From: Halapricum desulfuricans
GTDB taxonomy: Archaea > Halobacteriota > Halobacteria > Halobacteriales > Haloarculaceae
Direction: 5' to 3'
NCBI RefSeq assembly: GCF_017094505.1
Contig: NZ_CP064787.1
Span: 1,178,001-1,242,000 of the forward strand
Length of the DNA: 64,000 bases
The notes below the pieces were generated by a model that saw only the letters and a program-made list of their open reading frames with translations, had not been told where the DNA came from and did not search any database. Below are positions 34,938-42,689 of the stretch, one piece after another. Both the position numbers and the translations under genes were made by a program. Within the stretch, counting starts at the first letter, position 1; every line of letters starts with the position of its first letter.

Positions 34938-36314
34938 ATGCCAGCCGAACTGACGATCTACGAGGACCGGCTCGCCCGTCAGATGGACGCGGGCGAGTTC
35001 GTCCTCGCGGTCGTGACGGCGACGAAGCCCGACTTCTACAAGCAGGCCCCGGTCGTGACGGCCGCCCGGGAGGCGGGCGTTCCGACGTTCGTCCTCCACA
35101 CCGGCCAGCACTACGACGACGTGCTCGGCCACGGCCTCGCCGAGTACGGCATCGAGGACCGCGTCGCGGTCGATCTGGCGATCCGCGGCTCGCTCTCGGA
35201 GAAGACCGCGCAGGTCCACCGCCGGATCGACGAACTCACCGATACCCTCGAACAGCGGTGGCCCGACACGACGGTCCTGCCGATCGTCCACGGGGACACC
35301 CACGCCGCCGGGATCGTCCCGCAGGCGTGGCTGTTCGCCACCAATCAGGCCGTCGCCCACAACGAGGCCGGCCTGCGCGGGATGTCGCCCGATTTCGAGG
35401 ACTACGAGGACGTTCCCGCGTTCGTCGACGCCCAGTGGTCCGGCGAGTGGTCGATCAACCGCGCCGAACCGTTCCCCGAGCAGTACGACACCTTCGTCGG
35501 GTCGGCGGGCTCGATCTATCACTTCGCGCCGGTCGAACTCAACCGCGAGCACCTCCAGCGCGAGGGGTATCCGGCCGCAGTCGAGGGCGACGAGCGGATC
35601 CCCGTGGTCGGCAACAGCGTCGTCGACGCTATCGAGCTGAAACGCGACGCCGACCTCGAGGAGAGCGTCTTCGACATCTATCCCGTGCTGGAGGAGCGCG
35701 ACGACTGGATCCGCGTCGACATCCACCGGCGGGCGAACCTCCTGCCGGAGCGCTTCCGGGCCATCGTCGAGGGCGTGATCGGGCTGGTCGAGGACGGCTA
35801 CAACGTCAACTTCGTCGAGTTGACCGCGACCCGGAAGGCGCTGGAACACTACGGGTATCGCGACCGACTGCTCGAACTCGACGAGCAGCGCGAGAACTTC
35901 CTGTTTACCGGCCTCTGGAAGAAACACGCCCACGTCTACGAGTTCCTCACCTCCGGGCAGTGTTTCGCCGAGTTCACCGACTCCGGGAGCATGCAGGAGG
36001 AACTCAACGCAATCGACGAGGCGATCAGTCTCACGGCCCGGTTCAACACCGACCGCCCGGAGACGGTTTTCGATGCGGGGACGAACCTGCTGGTCCCGCC
36101 GGTCGACGGCGAGTACGTCCGCGAGATGGTCGAGTACGTCGCCGAGACCGACGCCGTCCGCGAGGAGATCCGGACCGGGCCGACCCTCTACGGCGAGGAC
36201 GTCGGCGAGTCGATCGTCGAGTTCCTACAGGAGAAACGCGAGGCGACGCCCTTCGACTGGGCCCACGAGCGCGTCGGCTTCGAGACGGGCAAGCAGGACT
36301 TCGAGTACCTCTAG
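34938..36314 (+). CDS. UDP-N-acetylglucosamine 2-epimerase-like protein (WecB family)
   Basis: A 458-residue protein with the WecB fold: N-terminal 'TATKPDFYKQAPVV' and 'LHTGQHYDDVLG', a 'PIVHGDTHAAGI' segment, and the C-terminal nucleotide-sugar motif 'TDSGSMQEELNAI'. WecB converts UDP-GlcNAc to UDP-ManNAc for surface glycans. It is longer than usual (about 370-400) and no glycan genes flank it, so the substrate may differ. The stop (TAG 36312-36314) overlaps the MATE stop on the other strand. Confidence 0.85.
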   Translation: MPAELTIYEDRLARQMDAGEFVLAVVTATKPDFYKQAPVVTAAREAGVPTFVLHTGQHYDDVLGHGLAEYGIEDRVAVDLAIRGSLSEKTAQVHRRIDELTDTLEQRWPDTTVLPIVHGDTHAAGIVPQAWLFATNQAVAHNEAGLRGMSPDFEDYEDVPAFVDAQWSGEWSINRAEPFPEQYDTFVGSAGSIYHFAPVELNREHLQREGYPAAVEGDERIPVVGNSVVDAIELKRDADLEESVFDIYPVLEERDDWIRVDIHRRANLLPERFRAIVEGVIGLVEDGYNVNFVELTATRKALEHYGYRDRLLELDEQRENFLFTGLWKKHAHVYEFLTSGQCFAEFTDSGSMQEELNAIDEAISLTARFNTDRPETVFDAGTNLLVPPVDGEYVREMVEYVAETDAVREEIRTGPTLYGEDVGESIVEFLQEKREATPFDWAHERVGFETGKQDFEYL

Positions 36315-37807
36315 TCGTTCGCGGGCGCGGCGTCGGGCCGGTACTCGCGGCTGATCGCGCGCCACTTGCCGGTCGCGAAGCGATAGTAGTTGATCACGGC
36401 CGGAATCCCGCTCTCGGCGAGGAAGGCCAGGTACAGTCCCCAGACACCCAGCGGCGTCGTCGCGCCGAGATACGCAAGCGGGATCGCGCCGGCGAACATC
36501 CCCAGCGCCTGACTGTAAAACGGCCAGCGGGTGTCGCCGGTCGCGTCGAGGGCTCCCGCGATGGTCGCCTTGACCGCCTGCGGGAGAATGGAGATGCTCG
36601 CGGCGTAGATCAGCCCGACCGCGATCGCCATACCGTCAGGCCGGACGCCGAACAGCTGGACGAGCTGGGTCGCGAAAACCGCCGTCAGTGCCGCGCCGAG
36701 CGCGTAGACGGCCACGGCCAGTCGCGTGATCTCGATCCCGTAGGATTCGGCGGTGTCCTCGTTTTCCGCGCCGAGTTCCTGTCCGACAAGACTCGAGGCG
36801 GCCAGCCCGAAGCCCCAGCCGGGCGTGTTCATCAGCCCCCAGATGCGCCGGACGACGATGTACGCCGCGAGTACCGTCGGCCCGATCATGCCGACGATCG
36901 CCAGCATCGGGAAGCGCGCGACCGTCCAGACGCTGTTTCGCCCGGCGACCGGGAGTCCGATCGTCACCAGATCCGACAGCGTCTCCCGATCGAAATAGCG
37001 ACTGACGAGAGCGACCTCGGCCGGGAACGCTCTGGTCGCGGGCAGCCGACCGACGACGAGACTTCCGGCGAAGACGGCCGCGACGACGGCGTTCGAGACG
37101 ACCGTCCCGATGGCCGCTCCGACGACGCCCATGTTCAGCCCGAATATCAGCACGGCGTTGATCGCGATGTTCGCCAGGGCACCGCCGGCGCGGACGACCA
37201 TCGGCGTCCAGGCGTCGTCGACGCCGATGTAGACCCGGCTGCCGATGAGGTTCAGCCCCGCGAAGGGCACGCCCAGCCCGAGGATCTTGAGGTATTCGCT
37301 CCCGTATTCGATCGTTCTGGGATCGCTGGTCAGCAGGCTGATCAACTCCGTCGGGAACAGCCAGAACAGCGCCGTCACCGGCAGCGTCAGGACGACGACG
37401 AGCGCGGCGCTGGAGCGGATCGCCTGCCCCATCTGGTCGTAGCGCTCGGCGCCGTACCGCTGGGAGACCAGCGCGACCGTCCCGGCGGCGACTCCGCCGC
37501 CCAGCGAGAACGCCAGCCCCCAGAACGGACCCGCGAGCCCGACGCCGTTGATGGCGAACTGCCCGAGGGCGGCCCCGACCATCGCCACGTCGACGGCGTT
37601 TTTCGACATCCGGGCGATCCCCGTGACGATCCGCGGCCACGCCAGATCCGCCGTCCGACGCGTGCGCTCACAGTCGACGAGTCCGAAGCGATTCAACACG
37701 AGTCCGGCCGCGACGATGATCGCCCTGATCGGATTGCGCGCGAAGCGAGCCACAGCCGGGGCTATCCGTCGCACGACCGACTCCAGACGACTGGACGGAG
37801 GGGACAC
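36311..37807 (-). CDS. MATE-family efflux transporter
   Basis: A 498-residue membrane protein with 12 predicted helices and the MATE pattern of two six-helix halves, including 'VDVAMVGAALGQFAINGVGLAGP' (as fragments VDVAMVG and FAINGVG) in helix 1 and 'GMFAGAIPLAYLG' near the end. MATE proteins export cationic drugs or polyprenyl-linked substrates with Na+ or H+. GTG 37807 is the first start. Its 3' end overlaps the epimerase gene by 4 bases in a shared CTAG. Confidence 0.92.
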   Translation of the reverse strand: MSPPSSRLESVVRRIAPAVARFARNPIRAIIVAAGLVLNRFGLVDCERTRRTADLAWPRIVTGIARMSKNAVDVAMVGAALGQFAINGVGLAGPFWGLAFSLGGGVAAGTVALVSQRYGAERYDQMGQAIRSSAALVVVLTLPVTALFWLFPTELISLLTSDPRTIEYGSEYLKILGLGVPFAGLNLIGSRVYIGVDDAWTPMVVRAGGALANIAINAVLIFGLNMGVVGAAIGTVVSNAVVAAVFAGSLVVGRLPATRAFPAEVALVSRYFDRETLSDLVTIGLPVAGRNSVWTVARFPMLAIVGMIGPTVLAAYIVVRRIWGLMNTPGWGFGLAASSLVGQELGAENEDTAESYGIEITRLAVAVYALGAALTAVFATQLVQLFGVRPDGMAIAVGLIYAASISILPQAVKATIAGALDATGDTRWPFYSQALGMFAGAIPLAYLGATTPLGVWGLYLAFLAESGIPAVINYYRFATGKWRAISREYRPDAAPAND

Positions 37808-37933
37808 AGGACTGTTTCAGTCTAGTGATTCCGTGGGTTAATCGGTTTTCATCTGCGATCCGTTCGACAACGACTATCACATCTGAAACCAGTACAACAA
37901 CTGTCGCATGAATTGAAGAAATGTCCGAGACAG

Positions 37934-38683
37934 TCACAGTCGCCGATACGGCCCGAGTCGCGTGCCGTCAAGCAGGTACGCTTGCCCGTTGTCCAGTCCC
38001 TCGGGCAGGAACGGCGAGAGGAAGTCCCGTCCCTCGACGTTGACCCAGGTCCCGCCGGAGCGATCGTTGAACGCGGGGAAGACGACCAGTTCGGCCGAGA
38101 CCGCGCCCAGTCGGTCGCCGTACTGGTCGCGAAACGGGGTCGGGTCGAGTTCCCCTCGAAGCCAGACGCGCTCGACGCGAGCGCCGCCGACCTCGTCTTC
38201 CAGTCGGACGACCGGGTGTTCGTGAGCGACACACACTGTATCGGCCTCGAGCACGGCCGGCGCGGGCCAGGTGTGCCCGTGTGCAAACCCGACCGCGCCG
38301 ATCCGCGTTCCGTGCCCGTCGGTTACTGTCACGTCGGACCGGTCGCCGACGACGGACTCGATCTCGCCGTCGTGGTTGCCCTTGACGATCGTGATCGGGA
38401 CGGCGACGGAATCGAGCAACGCCTCGATCTCGGCGCGTTCCTCGCCGGTGGGCTCGCCGATCGTGGTCGCCAGATCGCCGAGCACGACGAGCCGGTCGGA
38501 GTCAGTCTCCGCAAGCAGTGCCAGCAGTCGCTCGCGGCGCTGGCGATCGGCGGGCTCGAGTTCGACGCCCTCGCGCCGGAGATGGACCTCCAGCCCGGCG
38601 TGGTAGTCCGCGACGACGAGCGCGCGTCGCTGGCCGGTGTCGGCGACAGCGGCGGGCGCGTCGGGGATCGGCTCGACGGCCAT
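37934..38683 (-). CDS. rpe: RPA-associated calcineurin-like phosphoesterase (Rpe)
   Basis: A 249-residue metallophosphoesterase. Metal ligands are visible in 'LVVADYHAGLE' (D-x-H), 'LVVLGDLATTI' (GD), 'VKGNHDGEI' (GNHD) and 'GFAHGHTWP' (GH-x-H), all in the usual order. It is the third gene of the rpa1-rpap1 operon; in Haloferax volcanii the equivalent gene is known as rpe. Its start ATG 38683 overlaps the rpap stop (TGATG). The nucleic-acid substrate has not been defined. Confidence 0.88.
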   Translation of the reverse strand: MAVEPIPDAPAAVADTGQRRALVVADYHAGLEVHLRREGVELEPADRQRRERLLALLAETDSDRLVVLGDLATTIGEPTGEERAEIEALLDSVAVPITIVKGNHDGEIESVVGDRSDVTVTDGHGTRIGAVGFAHGHTWPAPAVLEADTVCVAHEHPVVRLEDEVGGARVERVWLRGELDPTPFRDQYGDRLGAVSAELVVFPAFNDRSGGTWVNVEGRDFLSPFLPEGLDNGQAYLLDGTRLGPYRRL

Positions 38684-40278
38684 CAGATCGGCTTGAGCGT
38701 CTCGTCGTCGGGCTCGTAACACCGGCCGTTCATCAGCGCGTCCTGCACCGCGTCCTCGACGGCTCCGGGGTCGGCCCCCTGCTCGTCGACCACGGCGGCG
38801 ATCACCTGTTCGCGGTCCGCGCCGTCGCCGCCGTCCAGCTCCGTCATCGCGTCCATGACCGCGTCTTCCAGGTCCAGTTCGGCGGCTTCGTCCGCACTGG
38901 CCCCGGTGGGTTCGGTCTCGTTCTCTGCGCCGGATTCGCCCTCGCCTTCACGTTCCACAGTCTCCGTGGCTGATTCGCTCTCGCCCGTGCTTGTTTCGGT
39001 GCTCGACGCGGCTCCGACGGGGGGTTCGTCCGCACGCGCCACGTCCGCCGGCTCGCTCTCGGCGAGGTCTTCCGGATCGGGCGTCTCGATGTCCGCCTGC
39101 CCGGGCTCGTCGACTTCCGTCCCGCTCTGGAAGTCGGTGCCGTACTCCGAGCGTACCTCCTCGCGAGTCTCCTCGTCGAGGTCGAACTCGCCGGGCTCGA
39201 AGTCACCGAGATCGTCTTCTTCGACACCGTCCTCGTCTTCGGTGCCCGTCGCCGATTCGGGAGTCGCCGCTTCTGATCCTGACGTCCCGGCTTCAGATCC
39301 GCCCGCCTCAGCCTCGCCACCGGCCTCGGCCGTCCGCGTTTCGGCGTCTTCGGCCGGGACGGCCGGCTCCTCGACCTCCCCGGGTGCTTCGGGCTCGTCG
39401 GTCGATGTGACATCCTCAGACGCTTCGACCTCGCCGGGCGCGTCCTCGGTCGTGCTCGTCTCGCTGGTGGGCCCGCCCGCCGTCCCGGCCCGTGAGTCCG
39501 CCGTCGGCGTCCCCGGTTCGGGTTCCTCGACCGTCTCGGGGGACGGCAGTTCGAGGTCGGCGAGACTCGACAGATCGGCCTCGCCGCTCGCATCGGGCGC
39601 GACTGACTGGTCAGTGACTTCCTCGCGTTCGCCCGCGACCACTTCCAGCGCCTCCAGGGCGGTCCGGCGGAGCGCGTCGAGATAGGGACCGCCGGTCCCG
39701 TAGTGGTCGATCGCCAGCGGGATCCCGGCCGCCAGCCCCTCGGGAACGCCCCGCTCGGCCAGCCGTTCCCGCAACTCCTCGCCGTCGACGTCGCTGTCCA
39801 ACGCCCCGGCCATCGTCCCGATCCGCTCGAGCGTGCGCTCGGCGGTCCGCACCGTCCACCGGTCGCGCGTCTCGGCGTCGACCTCGTTGACGCTCTCGGG
39901 CCGGACCGACGTGTAGACCACGTCGCTGTCCTCGGGCTGGAAGGTGCGGGCTTTACCGGTGACGGCGACGAACGCCGGCGGTTCGGTGCGCTCGAGGAAC
40001 GCCTGGGCGTCGGGCTGGTACTGGCCGGCGTAGACGACGAACGCCCCGGTCGGGTCGACGACCCGCGCACGCAGGACGTCGTCGCTGACCGGCTGGACCT
40101 CCGTCAGGACGCCGACGACGAACAGCCGGTTGACGCGCGCGCCCGTCGGCGTGATCACGTAGTTCGGCGCTCGCTCCTCGTCGCTCTCGGCGTACGAGAA
40201 GTCGCTGTCTTCGAATTCGCTGGCGAACAGCCGGTAGGCGATCTCCCGGCGGTTGACCGTCTCCTCGTCGGCGCTCAT
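38683..40278 (-). CDS. rpap1: RPA-associated protein (RPAP1 type)
   Basis: A 531-residue protein. Residues 1-170 contain an OB-fold ('REIAYRLFASEFEDSDFSYAES', 'RLFVVGVLTEVQPV', 'VVDPTGAFVVYAGQYQP'). A very acidic, Ser/Thr/Glu-rich unstructured region spans about 230-440, and the C-terminal 70 residues form a compact helical domain. In H. volcanii, RPAP proteins bind their cognate RPA and are needed for its function. It overlaps rpa1 by 4 bases (ATGA) and rpe by 1. The acidic middle is typical of haloarchaeal versions but long. Confidence 0.88.
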   Translation of the reverse strand: MSADEETVNRREIAYRLFASEFEDSDFSYAESDEERAPNYVITPTGARVNRLFVVGVLTEVQPVSDDVLRARVVDPTGAFVVYAGQYQPDAQAFLERTEPPAFVAVTGKARTFQPEDSDVVYTSVRPESVNEVDAETRDRWTVRTAERTLERIGTMAGALDSDVDGEELRERLAERGVPEGLAAGIPLAIDHYGTGGPYLDALRRTALEALEVVAGEREEVTDQSVAPDASGEADLSSLADLELPSPETVEEPEPGTPTADSRAGTAGGPTSETSTTEDAPGEVEASEDVTSTDEPEAPGEVEEPAVPAEDAETRTAEAGGEAEAGGSEAGTSGSEAATPESATGTEDEDGVEEDDLGDFEPGEFDLDEETREEVRSEYGTDFQSGTEVDEPGQADIETPDPEDLAESEPADVARADEPPVGAASSTETSTGESESATETVEREGEGESGAENETEPTGASADEAAELDLEDAVMDAMTELDGGDGADREQVIAAVVDEQGADPGAVEDAVQDALMNGRCYEPDDETLKPI

Positions 40279-41549
40279 GGGTTCACCTCCGCGAGCAGCG
40301 CGGCCGCGCGGCCGGCCGGATCGTCGGCCACCTCAGAGAAGGCCGTCGCGTTCAGGTTCGCTCCGTACTCGTCGATGCTCAGCGTGCCGCGAACGCGGAA
40401 CGAGCGACCGACGATCGCCTCTCGGATGGTATCTGCGACGACTTCCTTGTCCATCGCGTCGCGAGCGTGTTCGCGGGCGTCCTCGACGTCGCCGCCGTAG
40501 ATCTCGGCGGTGAGTTCGTCGTCGAGGATCGCCGTGACCGTGCCGGTTCCGTCGTCGAGAATCGCCTTCGTCCGGAGGTCCTCGACTGGTTCGACCTGCC
40601 CGTGGGTGCGACACTGGCCGTTCTGGACGATCCGTCCGCATTCGGGACAGCGCTCGATCAGTCCCGAGCCGTCGCGGACGGCGATGACGTCGCCGCGGAC
40701 CTCGACGTCGAACATCCCTCCGGAGTCGAGCGCCTCCCGGATCGACAGTTCCGGAGCCGACTCAGCGGCCTCGACCGTCCGATCGAGCACTTCGACCGTC
40801 GAGAACTCCGAGACGTTGATCGACGGCGCGCCGCGGAACTCCCGGACGTAAGTGTTCTCGATCCGGATCGACGCACCCTCCTCGATCTCGGGGTGGGGAT
40901 CCCAGTCGGTGAATGGCAGTCGCGCCGTCTCGTCGGCGAGCACGCCGCTGAGGATCTCCGTCTCGCCGTCCCGACCGTCGATCACCTTGCGCTCGCACTC
41001 GAGAACGGTCACCTCGACGGCGACCCCGCGGTCGCCGGCCTCGAGGTCGATCAGCGCCGCGTCGCCCCCGATCTCGTAGGGGACCGACAGAGACTGTTCG
41101 CGTTTCTCGACGCTGGTGGACTCGCCGAGGTTCAACTCGGCGCTTCCTTCCCACTCTCGGACGCCGGCGTTGCCCGCACGGATCGTGTCACCGGGCTCGA
41201 GATCGAAGTTCTCCCAGGCGGTGTAGGACAGCGTTCCCGTCTCATCGGCGATCTCGCCCTCGTAGATCGTATGATCCGCCCCCTGATAGCGGATCGATCG
41301 CTTGCCGACTGTGAGGACCCGTCCGGTGACGGTGACGTTCGAGTCCTCGGGCGTGACATCGGCCAGATCCTTGCTCTCGGGCTCCGAACCGGAACTGTCG
41401 TCGCCGTCGCCGTACTTCCGGCGGAGGCTCTGTTTGGCTTCCTCTAGCGGGACACTGTAGGACACCAGGTTCTCCAGGTCGCGTTTGACCTCCGTCTTGT
41501 CTGCGCCGAGGGCGGAGGCGAGCTCCTCGGCCTCGCTGTCGAGATTCAT
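40275..41549 (-). CDS. rpa1: Replication protein A, three OB folds plus zinc finger (RPA1 type)
   Basis: A 424-residue single-stranded DNA-binding protein. Three OB folds are visible ('VTVTGRVLTVGKRSIRYQG', 'VAVEVTVLECERKVI', 'VEVRGDVIAVRDGSG') followed by a zinc finger 'CPECGRIVQNGQC' and a C-terminal domain. This plan matches RPA1 rather than RPA2 or RPA3 of H. volcanii. It is the first gene of an operon with rpap1 and rpe. ATG 41549 was chosen because the upstream in-frame sequence is a shadow. It acts in replication and repair. Confidence 0.92.
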   Translation of the reverse strand: MNLDSEAEELASALGADKTEVKRDLENLVSYSVPLEEAKQSLRRKYGDGDDSSGSEPESKDLADVTPEDSNVTVTGRVLTVGKRSIRYQGADHTIYEGEIADETGTLSYTAWENFDLEPGDTIRAGNAGVREWEGSAELNLGESTSVEKREQSLSVPYEIGGDAALIDLEAGDRGVAVEVTVLECERKVIDGRDGETEILSGVLADETARLPFTDWDPHPEIEEGASIRIENTYVREFRGAPSINVSEFSTVEVLDRTVEAAESAPELSIREALDSGGMFDVEVRGDVIAVRDGSGLIERCPECGRIVQNGQCRTHGQVEPVEDLRTKAILDDGTGTVTAILDDELTAEIYGGDVEDAREHARDAMDKEVVADTIREAIVGRSFRVRGTLSIDEYGANLNATAFSEVADDPAGRAAALLAEVNP

Positions 41550-41696
41550 CACCGGACGTTCGGCTGGCCACCACAAAAAATGTCCGTCGGCCCGGGAACG
41601 ACACAGTGCGTCTGACCCGTTACAACAGCCGTTATATGTGTGACAACGCTGAACAAATACTATGCTCCCGGGCGTTGTATCCGTAGTTGAGGGGCC

Positions 41697-41858
41697 ATGA
41701 CACTCGGGACCGAGGTCGAACAGGCGATGCGTCGAACCGAACCGGACGATCCCGAGTTGCTGGTCTACGAGTGTGCGGACTGTGGGCGAGCGTTCGCTCG
41801 CGAGCACGAAGCGTGCCCGGCTTGCGATGGGGACGTGGTGGAAGTCCTGCTCTACTAG
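41697..41858 (+). CDS. Small zinc-ribbon protein
   Basis: A 53-residue protein with two CxxC pairs ('CADCGR' and 'CPACDG') and an acidic N-terminal helix. It lies upstream of a UspA gene and is divergent from rpa1. Zinc ribbons of this size are common in haloarchaea and mostly uncharacterised. The ATG at 41697 follows GAGGGGCC; a weak TATA-like TTGTATCC sits about 30 bases upstream. Confidence 0.62.
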   Translation: MTLGTEVEQAMRRTEPDDPELLVYECADCGRAFAREHEACPACDGDVVEVLLY

Positions 41859-41907
41859 TCCGGGATCGTCGGGTACAGTTATGACAGTTCCCACACGAGT
41901 GTAGCGT

Positions 41908-42339
41908 ATGTACGATCGGATACTCCTGCCGACGGACGGTTCGGAGGAGATCGAGCCCGTCATCGAACACGCGGTCGAACTGGCCGCCCACCACGACGCG
42001 ACGCTGCACGCGCTGTACGTTCTGGATACGGCCTCGCTCAACAGTCTCCCGATGGAGACCTCCTGGGACACGATCTCGTCGATCCTCGAGGAGGAGGGGA
42101 CGGCCGCCCTCGACGTGATAGAGGCGTACGCCGACGAGGTGGCGGTCGAACGGAAGATCGTCGAGGGGTCGCCGAGTCGCCGGATCGTCCAGTACGCCGA
42201 AGACGAGGGGATGGACCTCATCGTCATGGGAACTCACGGTCGCGGCGGGATCGATCGGCTGTTGTTGGGGAGCGTCGCCGAACGCGTCGTTCGGACCTCG
42301 TCGGTCCCCGTGCTGACTGTCCGCGTCGGCGGTCAGTAG
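41908..42339 (+). CDS. Universal stress protein (UspA family)
   Basis: A 143-residue UspA with intact ATP-binding loop 'GTHGRGGIDRLLLGSVAERVV' (as GTHGRGGIDRL and GSVAERV) and N-terminal 'MYDRILLPTDGSEEIEP'. TATA-like AGTTATGA is centred 27 bases upstream of ATG 41908. It shares this small region with a membrane protein and an SLC13 permease, as at 25892-28790. Confidence 0.94.
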   Translation: MYDRILLPTDGSEEIEPVIEHAVELAAHHDATLHALYVLDTASLNSLPMETSWDTISSILEEEGTAALDVIEAYADEVAVERKIVEGSPSRRIVQYAEDEGMDLIVMGTHGRGGIDRLLLGSVAERVVRTSSVPVLTVRVGGQ

Positions 42340-42392
42340 GGAGGCGAGGACAGTCCTCACCAGTTCCTGTCGTATCGACGGCCCGAAAGCAC

Positions 42393-42689
42393 ATGTCCGT
42401 CCCTCCCCTCCCGTCGGGCATGGTCACCCCGATCGAAGTCGCCCTGGTACTCGTCCTTCTGGCCCTGCTCGTCGGAGCCTACAGGATCGTCAAGGCGGTC
42501 AAGCCGTTCGTCTGGAACGCCGTCCTCGGACTGATCGTCTTCGTTCTCGCGGATCTACTGTTCGGGCTATCGGTCGCGATCAGCCCGCTGACGCTGCTCG
42601 TCGTGGCGATCGCGGGCGTGCCGGGCGCACTGCTCGTCATCCTGCTGTCGTATCTGAACGTGGCCTTCGTCGCCGGGCTCGTCCTCTAG
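42393..42689 (+). CDS. BofA-like small membrane protein
   Basis: A 98-residue protein with three hydrophobic helices (about 12-30, 40-58, 66-95) and the 'AVKPFVWNAVLGLIVF' stretch found in proteins annotated as pro-sigma-K processing inhibitor BofA-like. Archaea lack sigma factors, so the bacterial role cannot apply. ATG 42420 is a possible shorter start. Its stop overlaps the SLC13 stop on the other strand in a shared CTAG. Confidence 0.7.
   Translation: MSVPPLPSGMVTPIEVALVLVLLALLVGAYRIVKAVKPFVWNAVLGLIVFVLADLLFGLSVAISPLTLLVVAIAGVPGALLVILLSYLNVAFVAGLVL

Noticed and set aside
35258-37825. Very long open frame (855 codons) on the + strand
   Set aside because: It runs over the epimerase and then antisense to the MATE gene; it is Arg/Pro-rich with no motif, a high-GC shadow.
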